Positions 28,499 to 37,790 of a stretch of 64,000 bases of DNA are shown here, in pieces. The position numbers and the translations under genes were made by a program. Origin of the DNA: CAYVWB01 sp964455395 (GTDB lineage: Bacteria; Desulfobacterota; Desulfovibrionia; Desulfovibrionales; Desulfovibrionaceae); assembly GCA_964455395.1 (NCBI GenBank), contig CAYVWB010000003.1:1-64000 (forward strand), given 5' to 3'. How positions within the stretch are numbered: position 1 is the stretch's first letter; each line of letters begins with the position of its first letter. The notes beneath the pieces are model-generated. The model was not told where the DNA came from. It did no database searches and was given only the letters and a program-made list of their open reading frames with translations.

Positions 28499-29206
28499 CT
28501 AGACCTGCTTGATGACCATGAACACCCGGCCCAGCACGTCCCAGTGCCGGGGCCGCTCCATGGCGGGGTCGTCCAGGGGGATGGCGATGTCCTGATAGGA
28601 CTTCTGGACATTGTCGCTGACGAAGAGGAGCTTGCCCGGCGCCGTGGAGAAGCGTTTCACGAAGGTCTGATCGCCCATGCGCACCACGTAGATGCGGCCT
28701 TCGCGCAGTTCCACATCCGCTTGGTCCACCAGCAACAGATCCCCAGCGTGAGCGCACGGCGTCATGGCGTCGCCTTCGGCTTCCATCAACACGAGCGTAT
28801 CAGGGTGATCGGCGCGCTCTTGCAGCAACACCCGCGGCAGAGGCACCACACTCTCCACCATGGCTGCGTGGTCGCCATTCTCCTCGGCCATCGTCACCAG
28901 CTCGCGTTCGCCGCTGTGGAAGGACGTGGCCCTGGGCACGCGTACACACTCGCCGGGCTCGGCGAGAGCGGTGCGCACCTCGGTTGGAGCTTGCAGCAGG
29001 TCGATGAGGGGCCAGCCCAGCGCTGCAGCGATGCGCTCCTGCAGATTGCGGCCCGGCGGCACACGGCCTTTAAGTACGGCGTTGAGGTGCTGCCGGGTGA
29101 CGCCGAGGACCTCGGCGAGCCTGGCCTGGGTGAGACCCTGCTTGCGCAGGGCTGCGCGAACGTTGTCGCGGAAATACGTCAACAGGGCATCTTGTGACTC
29201 GTTCAT
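28499..29206 (-). CDS. XRE-family repressor with S24 (LexA/CI-type) peptidase domain
   Basis: A 235-residue regulator. Residues about 10-70 are a Cro/CI helix-turn-helix (ALRKQGLTQARLAEVLGVTR followed by QHLNAVLKG). The C-terminal half is an S24 peptidase-like domain: DTLVLMEAEGDAMTPCAHAG, DLLLVDQADVELREGRIYVV and VKRFSTAPG. In this motif the usual catalytic Ser (GDSM) is Ala (GDAM), while the Lys in TFVKRF is kept, so self-cleavage may be lost. Such proteins repress prophage or stress genes; no phage genes are nearby. The start at 29206 is chosen because the helix-turn-helix begins soon after it; the 22 upstream codons look non-coding. Confidence 0.85.
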   Translation of the reverse strand: MNESQDALLTYFRDNVRAALRKQGLTQARLAEVLGVTRQHLNAVLKGRVPPGRNLQERIAAALGWPLIDLLQAPTEVRTALAEPGECVRVPRATSFHSGERELVTMAEENGDHAAMVESVVPLPRVLLQERADHPDTLVLMEAEGDAMTPCAHAGDLLLVDQADVELREGRIYVVRMGDQTFVKRFSTAPGKLLFVSDNVQKSYQDIAIPLDDPAMERPRHWDVLGRVFMVIKQV

Positions 29207-29480
29207 GGCGTTACCACCGTTCTCGGAAAGCATTAGCGGGAAGCATTCTTGGTGAAACGTCGACCCGGGCAAGAGAAATGCAGACCAACGTCAGCAGCCA
29301 ACTCCATGGTGCATAATTCTTCACTACAAAGAAAGCAAGCCTCTTTGCTCCCCTTTCCTACAAGACGACGCACACAGTGGCTCCGCTTTCCGGAAACCTT
29401 GCGCGAAGACAACGCCACGCCGCCGAAGCAAAGCGAACGCGCCCCGAAGACGAGCGAGTGAAGAAGCTTTGCCGTGCGCC

Positions 29481-30899
29481 TTACATGGCGACCGGGCTGG
29501 CGCCGGGGGGTAGGGGGAAGGTGATGGAGACAGTGGCGCCGTCGGAGCTGTCCATCTCCAAAGCGCCTTGCAGCTTGCGAACCATGTTGAAGACGAGCTG
29601 CATGCCCAAGGTGGAGGCCTTGTCCAAGGAGAAGTCGGCGGGGAAGCCGGGGCCCTTGTCCTTGACCGTGAGGGTGGCGTGGTCGCCATTGCGGATCAGA
29701 GAGACGCTCAACTCGCAGGCTTCGCCTTGGCAGCCGTGCTTGATGGCGTTGGCTGCGAGCTCGTTGAGAATGAGGCCGTTGGTGATGCAGGTGTCCAGGT
29801 CCACGCCGAAGTCTTCGATGCGGACATTGAAGTCCACGACCATGTGCTGCATGGAGAACGTGGCCACGATGTCGTTCACCAAGCTTTCCAGATAATTCTT
29901 GATGCTGACGTTGGCGAGGTTCTCGGACTTGTAGAGGTGTTCGTGAACCAGCGCCAGGGTTTTGATGCGGTTGATGGACTGCATCAGCGCGTCTTTGGCG
30001 TCATCGTTGGAGTTCATGGTGTCCGCTTGCAGATACAGCAATCCGGAGATCATGTTCATGTTGTTCTTGACGCGGTGGTGTATCTCCTTCATCAGCGTCT
30101 CTTTCTCGCTCAGAGAACGTTCCAGGTCGTTGATGAGTTTCTTGCGCTCGCTGATGTCTTCCACCGTGGTCACTTTGAACGCGCGGCCATCTTTGGCGAC
30201 CATGCGTCCCGCCGTGACATAGATGTCCTTCACTTGGCCGTTCTTCGCAACCACCTGCCATTCACCGGAGCTCTCGTTGGAAAGGCCGTGGACGAAATTG
30301 TAGTGCATGCGCTGGGCTTTCTCACGAATCGCCTCGGGCAGCACCTTGACGAAGGAGTGGCCCACCAGCTCTTCCTCGGCGTAGCCGTAGGTTTCTACAT
30401 AGGCCTTGTTGACTTTGACGAAGCGACCTTCCTCGTCCGTGACGCACATGCCGATCTTCGCCGTATCATAGATGAGGTCGAGCATGTCGCCGCTTTCGAG
30501 GGAGCGGAACTTCTCGTGGGCGAGCTGTTGGGTCAGCAGCCGCTCCAGAGTGGCCTTGAGCTCCTGCGCGCTGACGGGTTTGTCGATGAACGCGAAGGGC
30601 TTGGTGTCCATGGCTTTGCCGTAGTACTCCGAATCCTTGGAAGCGGAGACATAGACGATGGGGACGTCCTTCTTCTGCTGGATGCGCTTGACGATGGCGG
30701 GACCGTCCAGCTGGTTGGAACCCAGGCGGATGTCCATGAGGATGGCGTCGTAGTCGTTGGCGAGGGCGAGCTCGATGGCGTCCTGATCCCGCATGGCTTG
30801 GTCCGGCGCGCCATACCCGAACCCCTCTATCATCCGCTTGAGCAGCATCTGCGCGATGGGGTCGTCTTCAACCACGAGAATCTTGACGGAATGGGGCAC
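29481..30899 (-). CDS. Receiver-PAS-histidine kinase (HisKA_2 / HWE-like)
   Basis: A 472-residue cytoplasmic signalling protein. Residues 1-125 are a receiver domain (ILVVEDDPIAQMLLKRMI, phosphoacceptor Asp in ILMDIRLG, VYVSASKD, Lys in FIDKPVS). A PAS domain follows (YDTAKIGMCVTDEEGRFVKV, GYAEEELVGHSF, VEDISERKK). The kinase core is of the HisKA_2 type with the phospho-His in EIHHRVKNNMNMISGL, and a HATPase_c domain has NELAANAIKHG and VKDKGPGFP. With no membrane segment it should respond to internal signals or to a partner kinase acting on its receiver. Translation begins at GTG 30899 with AGGAG upstream. No partner gene is adjacent. Confidence 0.92.
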   Translation of the reverse strand: MPHSVKILVVEDDPIAQMLLKRMIEGFGYGAPDQAMRDQDAIELALANDYDAILMDIRLGSNQLDGPAIVKRIQQKKDVPIVYVSASKDSEYYGKAMDTKPFAFIDKPVSAQELKATLERLLTQQLAHEKFRSLESGDMLDLIYDTAKIGMCVTDEEGRFVKVNKAYVETYGYAEEELVGHSFVKVLPEAIREKAQRMHYNFVHGLSNESSGEWQVVAKNGQVKDIYVTAGRMVAKDGRAFKVTTVEDISERKKLINDLERSLSEKETLMKEIHHRVKNNMNMISGLLYLQADTMNSNDDAKDALMQSINRIKTLALVHEHLYKSENLANVSIKNYLESLVNDIVATFSMQHMVVDFNVRIEDFGVDLDTCITNGLILNELAANAIKHGCQGEACELSVSLIRNGDHATLTVKDKGPGFPADFSLDKASTLGMQLVFNMVRKLQGALEMDSSDGATVSITFPLPPGASPVAM

Positions 30900-31102
30900 G
30901 TCCCTCTCCTGAGAAGCAAATACGTTCCTGAAGCAGCTGGGGATAGCGAGGGGGCTGGAGCGATGGAAACAACTGAAGCGCGACCATACACCCCCTCTCC
31001 CCGATACGCAACCGGAGAGCCCGGGGGAGAATCCATCGAACAGCTCATCATGTACACCGACCGAAACCGGCGCCCCACGTCCCGAACCGCATGTCTCGCG
31101 CG

Positions 31103-33943
31103 CTACCCCTGCGGCGAGGCAGCTGGCGGGTTGAGCTCCATATCGAAATTGTAGACGTCGTCTTCGAAGTCCTTGGTCACCTCGAAGCCCACGGCTTCAG
31201 CCAAGCCCACCATCCCCGCATTCTCCGCCAAAGCCTGGCCGATGATGCGATGCGTCCCCCGGCTGCGGCAGTACCGGACGATCTTCTCCATGAGCATCCT
31301 GCCCAAGCCCAGACGCTTCATGTCCGACCGCAGGAGGATGGCGAACTCCGCCTTTTCGTTGTCCGGGGAGGTGATGGCGCGCACCACCCCCAAGGTCTTC
31401 TCCCCGCCGGTCTCGTCGCCGCAGATCTCGGAGCCCTTGGCGATGAAAGCCATCTCGCGGTCGTAGTCGATATGCGTGAGCTTGGCCATCTCCTGGCGGG
31501 GCAGCTCGCCGATGTTGGAAAAGAAGCGGTAACGCTTGTCCTCGGCGTTCACATGCTCCAGGAACTCCCAGTGCGCGGGCTCGTCTTCGGGGCGGATGGG
31601 TCGCAAAAACGCGGTGCGGCCGTCCTTGAGTTGCGCGCACTCCTCCAGCTCGCGGGGATAGGGCCGAATGGCCAGCTGCTCCTCGCCGCGCTCCACGTCG
31701 GTCTGCGCCACGTGCGCTGTGGCGTCCAGGGCCAGCACGCCGTGGGAGTCCGCAAAAAGGGGGTTGATGGAGAGCTCGAAGATTTCGGGGATGTCCACGA
31801 TGAGCTGGCTGATCTTCACCAGCGTCAGGTAGATGGCTTCCATGTCCGCAGCGGGATAGTCCTTGGCGCCCTCCAGCTGCTGAGCGACGCGGGTGCGGCC
31901 CACCAGCTCCTTGGCCAACCCCATGTTCAAAGGCGGCAGGGAGACAGCGTGGTCGTCCACCACCTCGGTCAGCCCGCCGCCTTGCCCGAAGCGGATGACG
32001 GGGCCGAAGACGGGGTCCGTCACCACTTCGATGAACAGCTCGTGGGCAAAGGGCCGACGCATCATGCGCTGGACCACGAATCCATGGATGCGCGCTGCGG
32101 GGTGGTCGCCGCGCACCCGCTCCAGCATGGCGTGGGCGGCGTCCCGGACAGCGTCGTCGTCCTCCAGATCCAGCGCCACCCCCCCAGCCAGGGACTTGCG
32201 CACCAGATCCGGAGAGAGCACCTTCAACGCCACGGGGTGGCCTATTTCCTGAGCGGCTTCCACCGCGCCTTCAATTCCCTCCATATCCGAGACGAGCCGC
32301 GTCTCCACCGCCGGGATGCCGTAAGCGGTGAGCATGGTCATGGTCTCGGGACCGTTCAGCGTGGTCTGATTCCGGGAGAGGACGCGCTGCACCAGCTCCT
32401 TGACGCGGCTGGGGTCGGGATCGAAGGCCTCCGGCATGGAGGGCGGGGTCTCCATCAACAGTTCCTGGTTGCGGCGATACTGCGCCATGCTCAGGAATCC
32501 GCGGATGGCTTTCTCCGGGGTGAAGTAGGTGGGCAATCCCGCTTTGGCGAAGGCGGCGCGCGCCTCCTCGGCGGCTTCCATGCCCAGCCAGCTGGTCAGC
32601 ACGTTGCGTTTGGTTTTCTTGGCGGCTTTGGCCACGGCTTGCGCTGTCTCCACACCGGGATGGCGGTAGGTGGGCACATGCATCACCAGCAGGGCGTCCA
32701 CCCCCGGGTCCTTGAAGAGTGCCTCCATGGCGTGGGCGTACTGTTCGCCGGAGGCTTCGCTCTTGAGCACGAGGGGATTGTCGAAGGACCAGTCCTGCCC
32801 GAGGTTCTCGGCCAGTGCGGTTTCGGTGGCCTCGCTGAGGGTCGCCAGCCGACCGCCCCCGGCCACGAGCGTATCCGTGGCGAGGAAGCCGGGGCTGCCC
32901 CCGTTGGTAAGGATGGCGAGCCGTTCGCCCCGCAGAGGCCGCGTGCGAGCCAGCGTCTCCACAGTGTCGAAGAGGGTGTCGATGTCGTGCACGCGCAGCA
33001 TGCCCGCGCGGCGGAATGCGGAGTCGTAGACTTCATCCGAACCGAGGAATGCTCCGGAGTGCGCGGCTGCGGCCGCAGCGCCTTCTTCCGAACGACCGGC
33101 CTTCACCACCAGAACAGGCTTGTTGCGGGAGGTGGCCCGCGCGGCGGAGAGGAAGGCCCGTGCGCTGGTGATGGTCTCCAGATAGAGGAGAACGGCGCGG
33201 GTGTTGTGGTCGCTCATCAGATAATCGAGCACGTGACCGAAGCGGATATCCCAGCGGTCGCCCAGGGAAATGAAGTGGGAAAACCCCACGCCGTTGGAGG
33301 TGGCCCAGTCCAGCACGGTGGCGAAGAGGGAATCAGACTGGGAGATGAAGGCCACTTTGCCTGGCAAGGCGTCGCGGTGGGCGAGGGAGGCGTTGACCCC
33401 CACATTGGGGTTTATGAAGCCCAGACAGTTGGGGCCGAGCAGGCGCATGTCGTAGCGCTGCGCAATCTCCAGGGCTTGTGCGCGTAAAGCGTCGTTCTTG
33501 GCGGCGTCCTTGCGGAAGCGCCCGCGGGAGAGCAGGACGGCGGCGTGGCAGCCGCGCTGCCCCAGCTCCTCCAGCCGCTGGGGCACGTCCTCGGGGTCCA
33601 GAGCGAGCAGCGCCAGATCCGGCGTCAGGGGCAGGGTGTCCACACTGCGGTAGCTTTCCTGCTCGAAGACGGGGGCCATGTCTTCGCGGACAGGCATCAC
33701 GGGACCCAGAAAGGCGCCGCCGAGGATGTTCTCGATGGCGCGGCGTCCCGGGTCGGCGGGGTCGTCCTCCGCGCCGAGCACGGCGATGGAGGTTGGCTTG
33801 AAGAGCTTTTGCAGATGGGCGGCGTTCAAGGTCGTGCTCGCTTGTGCAGTGGCGTTTGGTGGACTGGGGCGACAGTTGCGCCGGCGGCGCCGATTCCGCT
33901 GATTGCGGAGGATCATGAAGACTCGCGCCGCCTTGAAAGCCAT
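31103..33943 (-). CDS. NDP-forming acyl-CoA synthetase-like protein with GNAT domain (Pat/PatZ-like)
   Basis: A protein of up to 946 residues with the Pat/PatZ (YfiQ) architecture. First comes a CoA-binding and succinyl-CoA-ligase-like region (LFKPTSIAVLGAEDDP, LLGPNCLGFINPNVGVNASL, VAFISQSDSLFATVLDWA, ILTNGGSPGFLATD). An ATP-grasp domain follows (HPVALKVLSPDLVRKS, INPLFADSHGVLALDA). The C-terminal GNAT acetyltransferase spans about residues 770-930 (RPIRPEDEPAHWEF, MKRLGLGRMLMEKIVRYCRS). Pat proteins acetylate and inactivate Acs on a C-terminal Lys, and acs is the divergent neighbour. AAHSGAFLGSD keeps a His where ADP-forming acyl-CoA synthetases carry the phospho-His, so synthetase activity cannot be excluded. 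The start is uncertain: ATG 33943, ATG 33916 or TTG 33829, just before the conserved domain. Confidence 0.87.
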   Translation of the reverse strand: MAFKAARVFMILRNQRNRRRRRNCRPSPPNATAQASTTLNAAHLQKLFKPTSIAVLGAEDDPADPGRRAIENILGGAFLGPVMPVREDMAPVFEQESYRSVDTLPLTPDLALLALDPEDVPQRLEELGQRGCHAAVLLSRGRFRKDAAKNDALRAQALEIAQRYDMRLLGPNCLGFINPNVGVNASLAHRDALPGKVAFISQSDSLFATVLDWATSNGVGFSHFISLGDRWDIRFGHVLDYLMSDHNTRAVLLYLETITSARAFLSAARATSRNKPVLVVKAGRSEEGAAAAAAHSGAFLGSDEVYDSAFRRAGMLRVHDIDTLFDTVETLARTRPLRGERLAILTNGGSPGFLATDTLVAGGGRLATLSEATETALAENLGQDWSFDNPLVLKSEASGEQYAHAMEALFKDPGVDALLVMHVPTYRHPGVETAQAVAKAAKKTKRNVLTSWLGMEAAEEARAAFAKAGLPTYFTPEKAIRGFLSMAQYRRNQELLMETPPSMPEAFDPDPSRVKELVQRVLSRNQTTLNGPETMTMLTAYGIPAVETRLVSDMEGIEGAVEAAQEIGHPVALKVLSPDLVRKSLAGGVALDLEDDDAVRDAAHAMLERVRGDHPAARIHGFVVQRMMRRPFAHELFIEVVTDPVFGPVIRFGQGGGLTEVVDDHAVSLPPLNMGLAKELVGRTRVAQQLEGAKDYPAADMEAIYLTLVKISQLIVDIPEIFELSINPLFADSHGVLALDATAHVAQTDVERGEEQLAIRPYPRELEECAQLKDGRTAFLRPIRPEDEPAHWEFLEHVNAEDKRYRFFSNIGELPRQEMAKLTHIDYDREMAFIAKGSEICGDETGGEKTLGVVRAITSPDNEKAEFAILLRSDMKRLGLGRMLMEKIVRYCRSRGTHRIIGQALAENAGMVGLAEAVGFEVTKDFEDDVYNFDMELNPPAASPQG

Positions 33944-34587
33944 ACACGGCGCGCTTCGCCATTATGCGTTCGCGCCCTCCGGAGACGCCCGGCGACGCGG
34001 CGACGGACCACCCGGATGCACTCCGCCTGTCGAGGCCCGGGGGAGCTTCTTCCCAAGGGGCGCAGAGGCCTGTGCGTTGCAGCCTTCCACCAGCGCGTCG
34101 CACGTTGTGTGACGTCTCGGCCGGCGTCGGGGCCCCGGGTTCTCAAGCCCCAGATGCGCTGGCGCCTCGGCCTCCAACTTGTGGCCTTCGGTCCTCGGCT
34201 GCCGCGCCACGGCTTCAGGCGCCCGGTCCACGTCCGTCCGGGCGACAATCGGGGAGCCGGCTCCCGGCGCCTGCTCACCCTGGAGTCAGGGCTGCACGGG
34301 CCGAGCCGGCCGCGCGCGACGGGGGTTCGCCACTACTGGGAGTATCCCCGCCTTCCATGACGAAGTCAATGCCGGGTTGGACGAACGGCGGTTCCTCCAC
34401 CATGAGCGGCTTTACATTTCCGTGCGCATCCTCCATACAATAGACAGGCTTTTTTTCTGACAAGTCGCCTTTGGCGCGCGACGCGACGCCTCCCGCCCCC
34501 CGCGGGGAACACCTGCCGGGGAGGTCCGCGCGAGGCCGCGGCCGCAGCGCTTAGTGACACAACCACCTGAAACGAGACGGGGTTTCC
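33944..34587. other. Divergent intergenic region between the Pat-like gene and acs
   Basis: 644 bases, very GC-rich for most of its length. Apart from one possible small reading frame on the minus strand (34275-34463) I see no gene. I could not find a convincing sigma-70 or sigma-54 promoter for acs. Confidence 0.5.
34275..34463 (-). CDS. Possible small protein, 62 residues
   Basis: A reading frame whose first half looks protein-like (EKKPVYCMEDAHGNVKPLMV, EEPPFVQPGIDFVMEGG) rather than like the Arg/Pro-rich noise around it. It would start at TTG 34463 with AAAGG just upstream, or at ATG 34436. The C-terminal third is Ser/Ala/Arg-rich and may be beyond the real gene's conserved part. No function is suggested. 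Confidence 0.35.
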   Translation of the reverse strand: MSEKKPVYCMEDAHGNVKPLMVEEPPFVQPGIDFVMEGGDTPSSGEPPSRAAGSARAALTPG

Positions 34588-36573
34588 ATGAGCCAATCGG
34601 ACATCGAGAGCATGCTGAAGGAAAAGCGCCACTTCGACCCGCCCCAGGAGGGTCGCGAGGCTGCATACGTCAAATCCATGGAGGACTATGAAGCGCATTA
34701 CAAACGCTCCATGGAAGATCCCGAGGGCTTCTGGGCCGACCGCGCCGAAGAGCTCGTCCACTGGTTCAAGAAGTGGGACACGGTTCTGGACGCCGACCTG
34801 CACAAACCCGAAATCAAGTGGTTCGCCGGCGGCAAGACGAACATCGCGTACAACTGCCTGGATCGGCATCTGGAAAACGGCCGCCGCAACAAAGCCGCCA
34901 TCATCTGGCAGGGCGAGCCCGAGGAAGACGTCAAGGTCTACACCTATCAGATGCTGCACACGGAAGTCTGTCGCTTCGCCAATGTACTCAAAGACATGGG
35001 CGTGAAGAAGGGCGATCGCGTCTCCCTCTATCTCCCCATGGTTCCTGAGCTGGCCATCGCCATGCTCGCCTGTACGCGCATTGGCGCCACCCATTCCATC
35101 GTCTTCGCCGGGTTCTCCGCAGTGAGCTTGCAGAACCGCATCCAGGACTGCGAAGCCAAGGTGCTTGTCACGGCGGACGCCGTGCTGCGCGCGGGTCGTG
35201 TCATCCCCCTGAAGAAGAACGCCGATGAAGCGCTGGGCAACTGCCCCACGGTGGAGCGCTGCGTGGTGGTCAAGCGCGGCGGCAACGAAATCACCATGCA
35301 GGATGGTCGTGACATCTGGTGGCACGAGGCCATGGCGGCCGAGCACATCACCAGCGATTGCCCGTGCGAGGAGATGGACGCCGAGGATACGGCTTTCATC
35401 CTGTATACATCCGGCTCCACGGGCAAGCCCAAGGGCGTGGTGCACACCACGGGCGGCTACCTCACCTATGTGGCGCACACCACCCAATGGGTCTTCGACC
35501 TGAAGGATGACGACGTCTATTGGTGCACGGCGGATATCGGGTGGATCACCGGCCACTCCTACATCGTTTACGGTCCGCTTTCGCTGGGCGGCACTTCCGT
35601 CATGTTCGAAGGCGTGCCCTCCTACCCGGACCCGGCGCGCTTCTGGAAGGTTGTCGAGAAGTTCCGGATCAGCATCTTCTACACCGCCCCTACCGTGGTG
35701 CGCGCGCTCATGCGTGAGGGAGTCGACTGGACCACCAAGCACGACCTTGCCTCCCTGCGCATCCTCGGCTCCGTGGGCGAGCCCATCAACCCCGAAGCGT
35801 GGATGTGGTACTTCAAATACATCGGCGACGAGAAGCTTCCCATCTGCGACACATGGTGGCAGACCGAGACGGGCGGCGTGCTCATCAGCGCTTTGCCCTA
35901 CGCCACCTCCCTGAAGCCCGGCTCCGCCACCAAGCCCCTGCCCGGCGTGGATGCAGCCATCGTGCGCGCGGACGGCACGGACGCCGCCCCCAACGAAGGC
36001 GGCCATCTGGTGGTGAAGAAGCCGTGGCCCGGCATGCTGCGCGGCGTCTTCGGCGACCCCGAACGTTTCCGTCACACCTACTTCGAGCGCTTCCCGGGCA
36101 TGTACGAGTCCGGCGACGGCGCGCGTGTGGACGAGGACGGGTACTTCTGGATCATGGGTCGTCTGGACGACGTCATCAATGTCTCCGGTCACCGCATGGG
36201 CACTGCGGAAATCGAATCCGCTCTGGTTTCGCACGCTTCCGTGGCGGAAGCTGCGGTGGTTGGCATGCCGCACCAGGTGAAAGGCGAAACCATCTACGCT
36301 TACGTGACGTTGAAGAGCGGCGTGGAGGAGAGCGACGAACTGCGCAAGGAGCTGCGCGCCTGGGTCCGCAACGAGATCGGCCCCATCGCGACGCCGGAAG
36401 TGCTGCAGTTCGCCGAGGGTCTGCCCAAGACGCGTTCGGGCAAGATCATGCGACGCGTGTTGCGCAAGATCGCGGCGAGCGTCTATGACGACTTCGGCGA
36501 CACCTCGACGCTTGCCGACCCGGGCGTCATCAGCGACCTGATCGATGGCAAGAAAAGCCTGCTGGAAGAATAG
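34588..36573 (+). CDS. acs: Acetyl-CoA synthetase (AMP-forming)
   Basis: A 661-residue acetate-CoA ligase (EC 6.2.1.1) that activates acetate through acetyl-AMP. Full-length motifs are present: the P-loop ILYTSGSTGKPKGVVHTTGG, the acetate/adenylate pocket DTWWQTETGG, the hinge GRLDDVINVSGHRMGTAEIE and the C-terminal catalytic Lys in PKTRSGKIMRRVLRKI. That Lys is the residue acetylated by Pat enzymes in other bacteria, and a Pat-like gene lies divergently upstream. The N-terminal ACAS domain is also present. It is followed by a strong hairpin at 36589-36629 and appears monocistronic. Confidence 0.97.
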   Translation: MSQSDIESMLKEKRHFDPPQEGREAAYVKSMEDYEAHYKRSMEDPEGFWADRAEELVHWFKKWDTVLDADLHKPEIKWFAGGKTNIAYNCLDRHLENGRRNKAAIIWQGEPEEDVKVYTYQMLHTEVCRFANVLKDMGVKKGDRVSLYLPMVPELAIAMLACTRIGATHSIVFAGFSAVSLQNRIQDCEAKVLVTADAVLRAGRVIPLKKNADEALGNCPTVERCVVVKRGGNEITMQDGRDIWWHEAMAAEHITSDCPCEEMDAEDTAFILYTSGSTGKPKGVVHTTGGYLTYVAHTTQWVFDLKDDDVYWCTADIGWITGHSYIVYGPLSLGGTSVMFEGVPSYPDPARFWKVVEKFRISIFYTAPTVVRALMREGVDWTTKHDLASLRILGSVGEPINPEAWMWYFKYIGDEKLPICDTWWQTETGGVLISALPYATSLKPGSATKPLPGVDAAIVRADGTDAAPNEGGHLVVKKPWPGMLRGVFGDPERFRHTYFERFPGMYESGDGARVDEDGYFWIMGRLDDVINVSGHRMGTAEIESALVSHASVAEAAVVGMPHQVKGETIYAYVTLKSGVEESDELRKELRAWVRNEIGPIATPEVLQFAEGLPKTRSGKIMRRVLRKIAASVYDDFGDTSTLADPGVISDLIDGKKSLLEE

Positions 36574-36588
36574 GTTTGACGCTACACC

Positions 36589-36629
36589 GCAATAGCCCTT
36601 CCATGCTGTTTCAATGGAGGGGCTATTGC
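36589..36629 (+). terminator. 16-bp hairpin after acs
   Basis: GCAATAGCCCTTCCAT (36589-36604) pairs with ATGGAGGGGCTATTGC (36614-36629) through 16 pairs including one G-U, with a 9-base loop, 16 bases after the acs stop. No T-run follows, so termination may be weak or factor-assisted. It marks the left edge of the AT-richer cassette. Confidence 0.6.
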
Positions 36630-36673
36630 AATTCATGTACACATGCGCTAGACAAGCCTCTTCGGAGGCGTAC

Positions 36674-37303
36674 ATGTGTCCTGAAGACTTCCCTTCTCCC
36701 ACCGAACTCTCCCTGGACAACCTGAGGACAGACCACCCAGCCATGATTGAGGGTGTTTGTGAAGATTATATCAATCGGACCCTTGCCTGCATGCGCGAGT
36801 GCAGTTATGGAAAAGGTGTGGGCTTTTGCTTGCTTGAAGCCGACGCCATGGCTGACGGCGGCGAGTTTCGGCTGAATGAAAAAAATGATTCGCCTTGTTG
36901 TACGCTCACTTGGGGAAAGGCGCCTAGTGATGATGACTTGAAGAAACTCAAGGACAGCAATCGTAATACGGAGTTTGGCGCAGTTGCTATTGCACTTCTC
37001 CTTGTTGCAGCAAGGAAGAACCTTGTGGCGAAGCATGAAACCAAACAGGAAGAAGGTTTTGACTACTACTTGCAACCTCTCGCTTCCCATGAGAGCGCTT
37101 CTTCAGGCAGGCCCCTCAACTTCCTCAACGGCTTGACAAAACTCGAAGTTTCTGGCATTCTCAACCCTGTACCCAACAACAACATGCATACTCGGATGCG
37201 AGAGAAACTTCGCAACTACACGCCTGAGAGTTTGCCGATAATTGTTGTCGTTCAATTTCGTAGCCCCAACGCCTACATGGTGACACCCAATGGCACATCC
37301 TGA
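36674..37303 (+). CDS. Conserved-looking protein of unknown function, first gene of AT-richer cassette
   Basis: A 209-residue soluble protein. ATG 36674 is set by GGAGG five bases upstream. The C-terminal half has an alternating alpha/beta pattern with striking acidic positions: E100 in TEFGAVAIALLLVAARK, D130 in EGFDYYL, E158 in LTKLEVSGIL, then LPIIVVVQFRSPNAYMV. The spacing E...D...E-x-S is reminiscent of a restriction-endonuclease-like core but lacks the usual Lys, so nuclease activity is only a guess. I recall similar FDYxL/LEVSG proteins of unknown function beside a small helical partner in other bacteria; this is memory, not a search. A line counted by hand is about 48% GC, clearly below the neighbours. 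Its last 14 bases overlap the next gene. Confidence 0.75.
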   Translation: MCPEDFPSPTELSLDNLRTDHPAMIEGVCEDYINRTLACMRECSYGKGVGFCLLEADAMADGGEFRLNEKNDSPCCTLTWGKAPSDDDLKKLKDSNRNTEFGAVAIALLLVAARKNLVAKHETKQEEGFDYYLQPLASHESASSGRPLNFLNGLTKLEVSGILNPVPNNNMHTRMREKLRNYTPESLPIIVVVQFRSPNAYMVTPNGTS

Positions 37304-37763
37304 AGACCTACACACCAAAGCCATGGCTCTGGCGCACGAAGCCGAAGCAGCTCGGGACGCAGGCAATGAAGACCAATATCTATCGCTCATGAAGAAAGCG
37401 CTTCGAAACGAGATTGAAGCCGCAAAAATGCTTCCGAAACGTGCAGACATGGAACCTACGCGCGCCATTCTTTTTATCAGCGCGTTCTCGTTGGCGAAAG
37501 AGGCTGGCGCGCATGAAGACATCATCCATTATGTTGACAGAGAGGCGATACATCCTTCCATTTTGGCTCAACATAGATCTGAACTCTTGAAACTGAAGGG
37601 ATGGGCCCAAGAGCGCCAAAGAGAAGTTGCATTGGACAGCCTCAAAAAAAGCATTTTGGACTTGAGAGCAACTTTGGAGGCTCGTTCAAGCGTCCAAAAG
37701 CGCCAGATCAATTCACGCTCCAAATGCAAGCAATTTAATACTCACTTCTTCCAACACGGTTGA
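37290..37763 (+). CDS. Helical (TPR-like) protein, second gene of AT-richer cassette
   Basis: A 157-residue protein, almost entirely helical. A TPR-like start (EDLHTKAMALAHEAEAARDA, GNEDQYLSLMKKALRNEIEA) is followed by EPTRAILFISAFSLAKEAG and a helix-loop-helix (HEDIIHYVDREAIHPSILAQ), then a charged C-terminal coiled segment. The order Ala/Glu-rich helix, EPTR-x-x-L-x-x-S, second helix pair is a pattern I associate with small TPR-like companions of proteins like the upstream one, but no function is known to me. Its start lies 14 bases inside the upstream gene, which indicates translational coupling and a functional pair. It ends 27 bases before a perfect terminator. Confidence 0.75.
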   Translation: MAHPEDLHTKAMALAHEAEAARDAGNEDQYLSLMKKALRNEIEAAKMLPKRADMEPTRAILFISAFSLAKEAGAHEDIIHYVDREAIHPSILAQHRSELLKLKGWAQERQREVALDSLKKSILDLRATLEARSSVQKRQINSRSKCKQFNTHFFQHG

Positions 37764-37790
37764 TCCTTCCTGAGCCGTCGCACCACCCAA

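Noticed and set aside
36600..36640. Earlier starts for the first cassette gene (ATG 36614, TTG 36626, ATG 36635)
   Set aside because: They fall in or next to the acs hairpin, and ATG 36674 has GGAGG at ideal distance.
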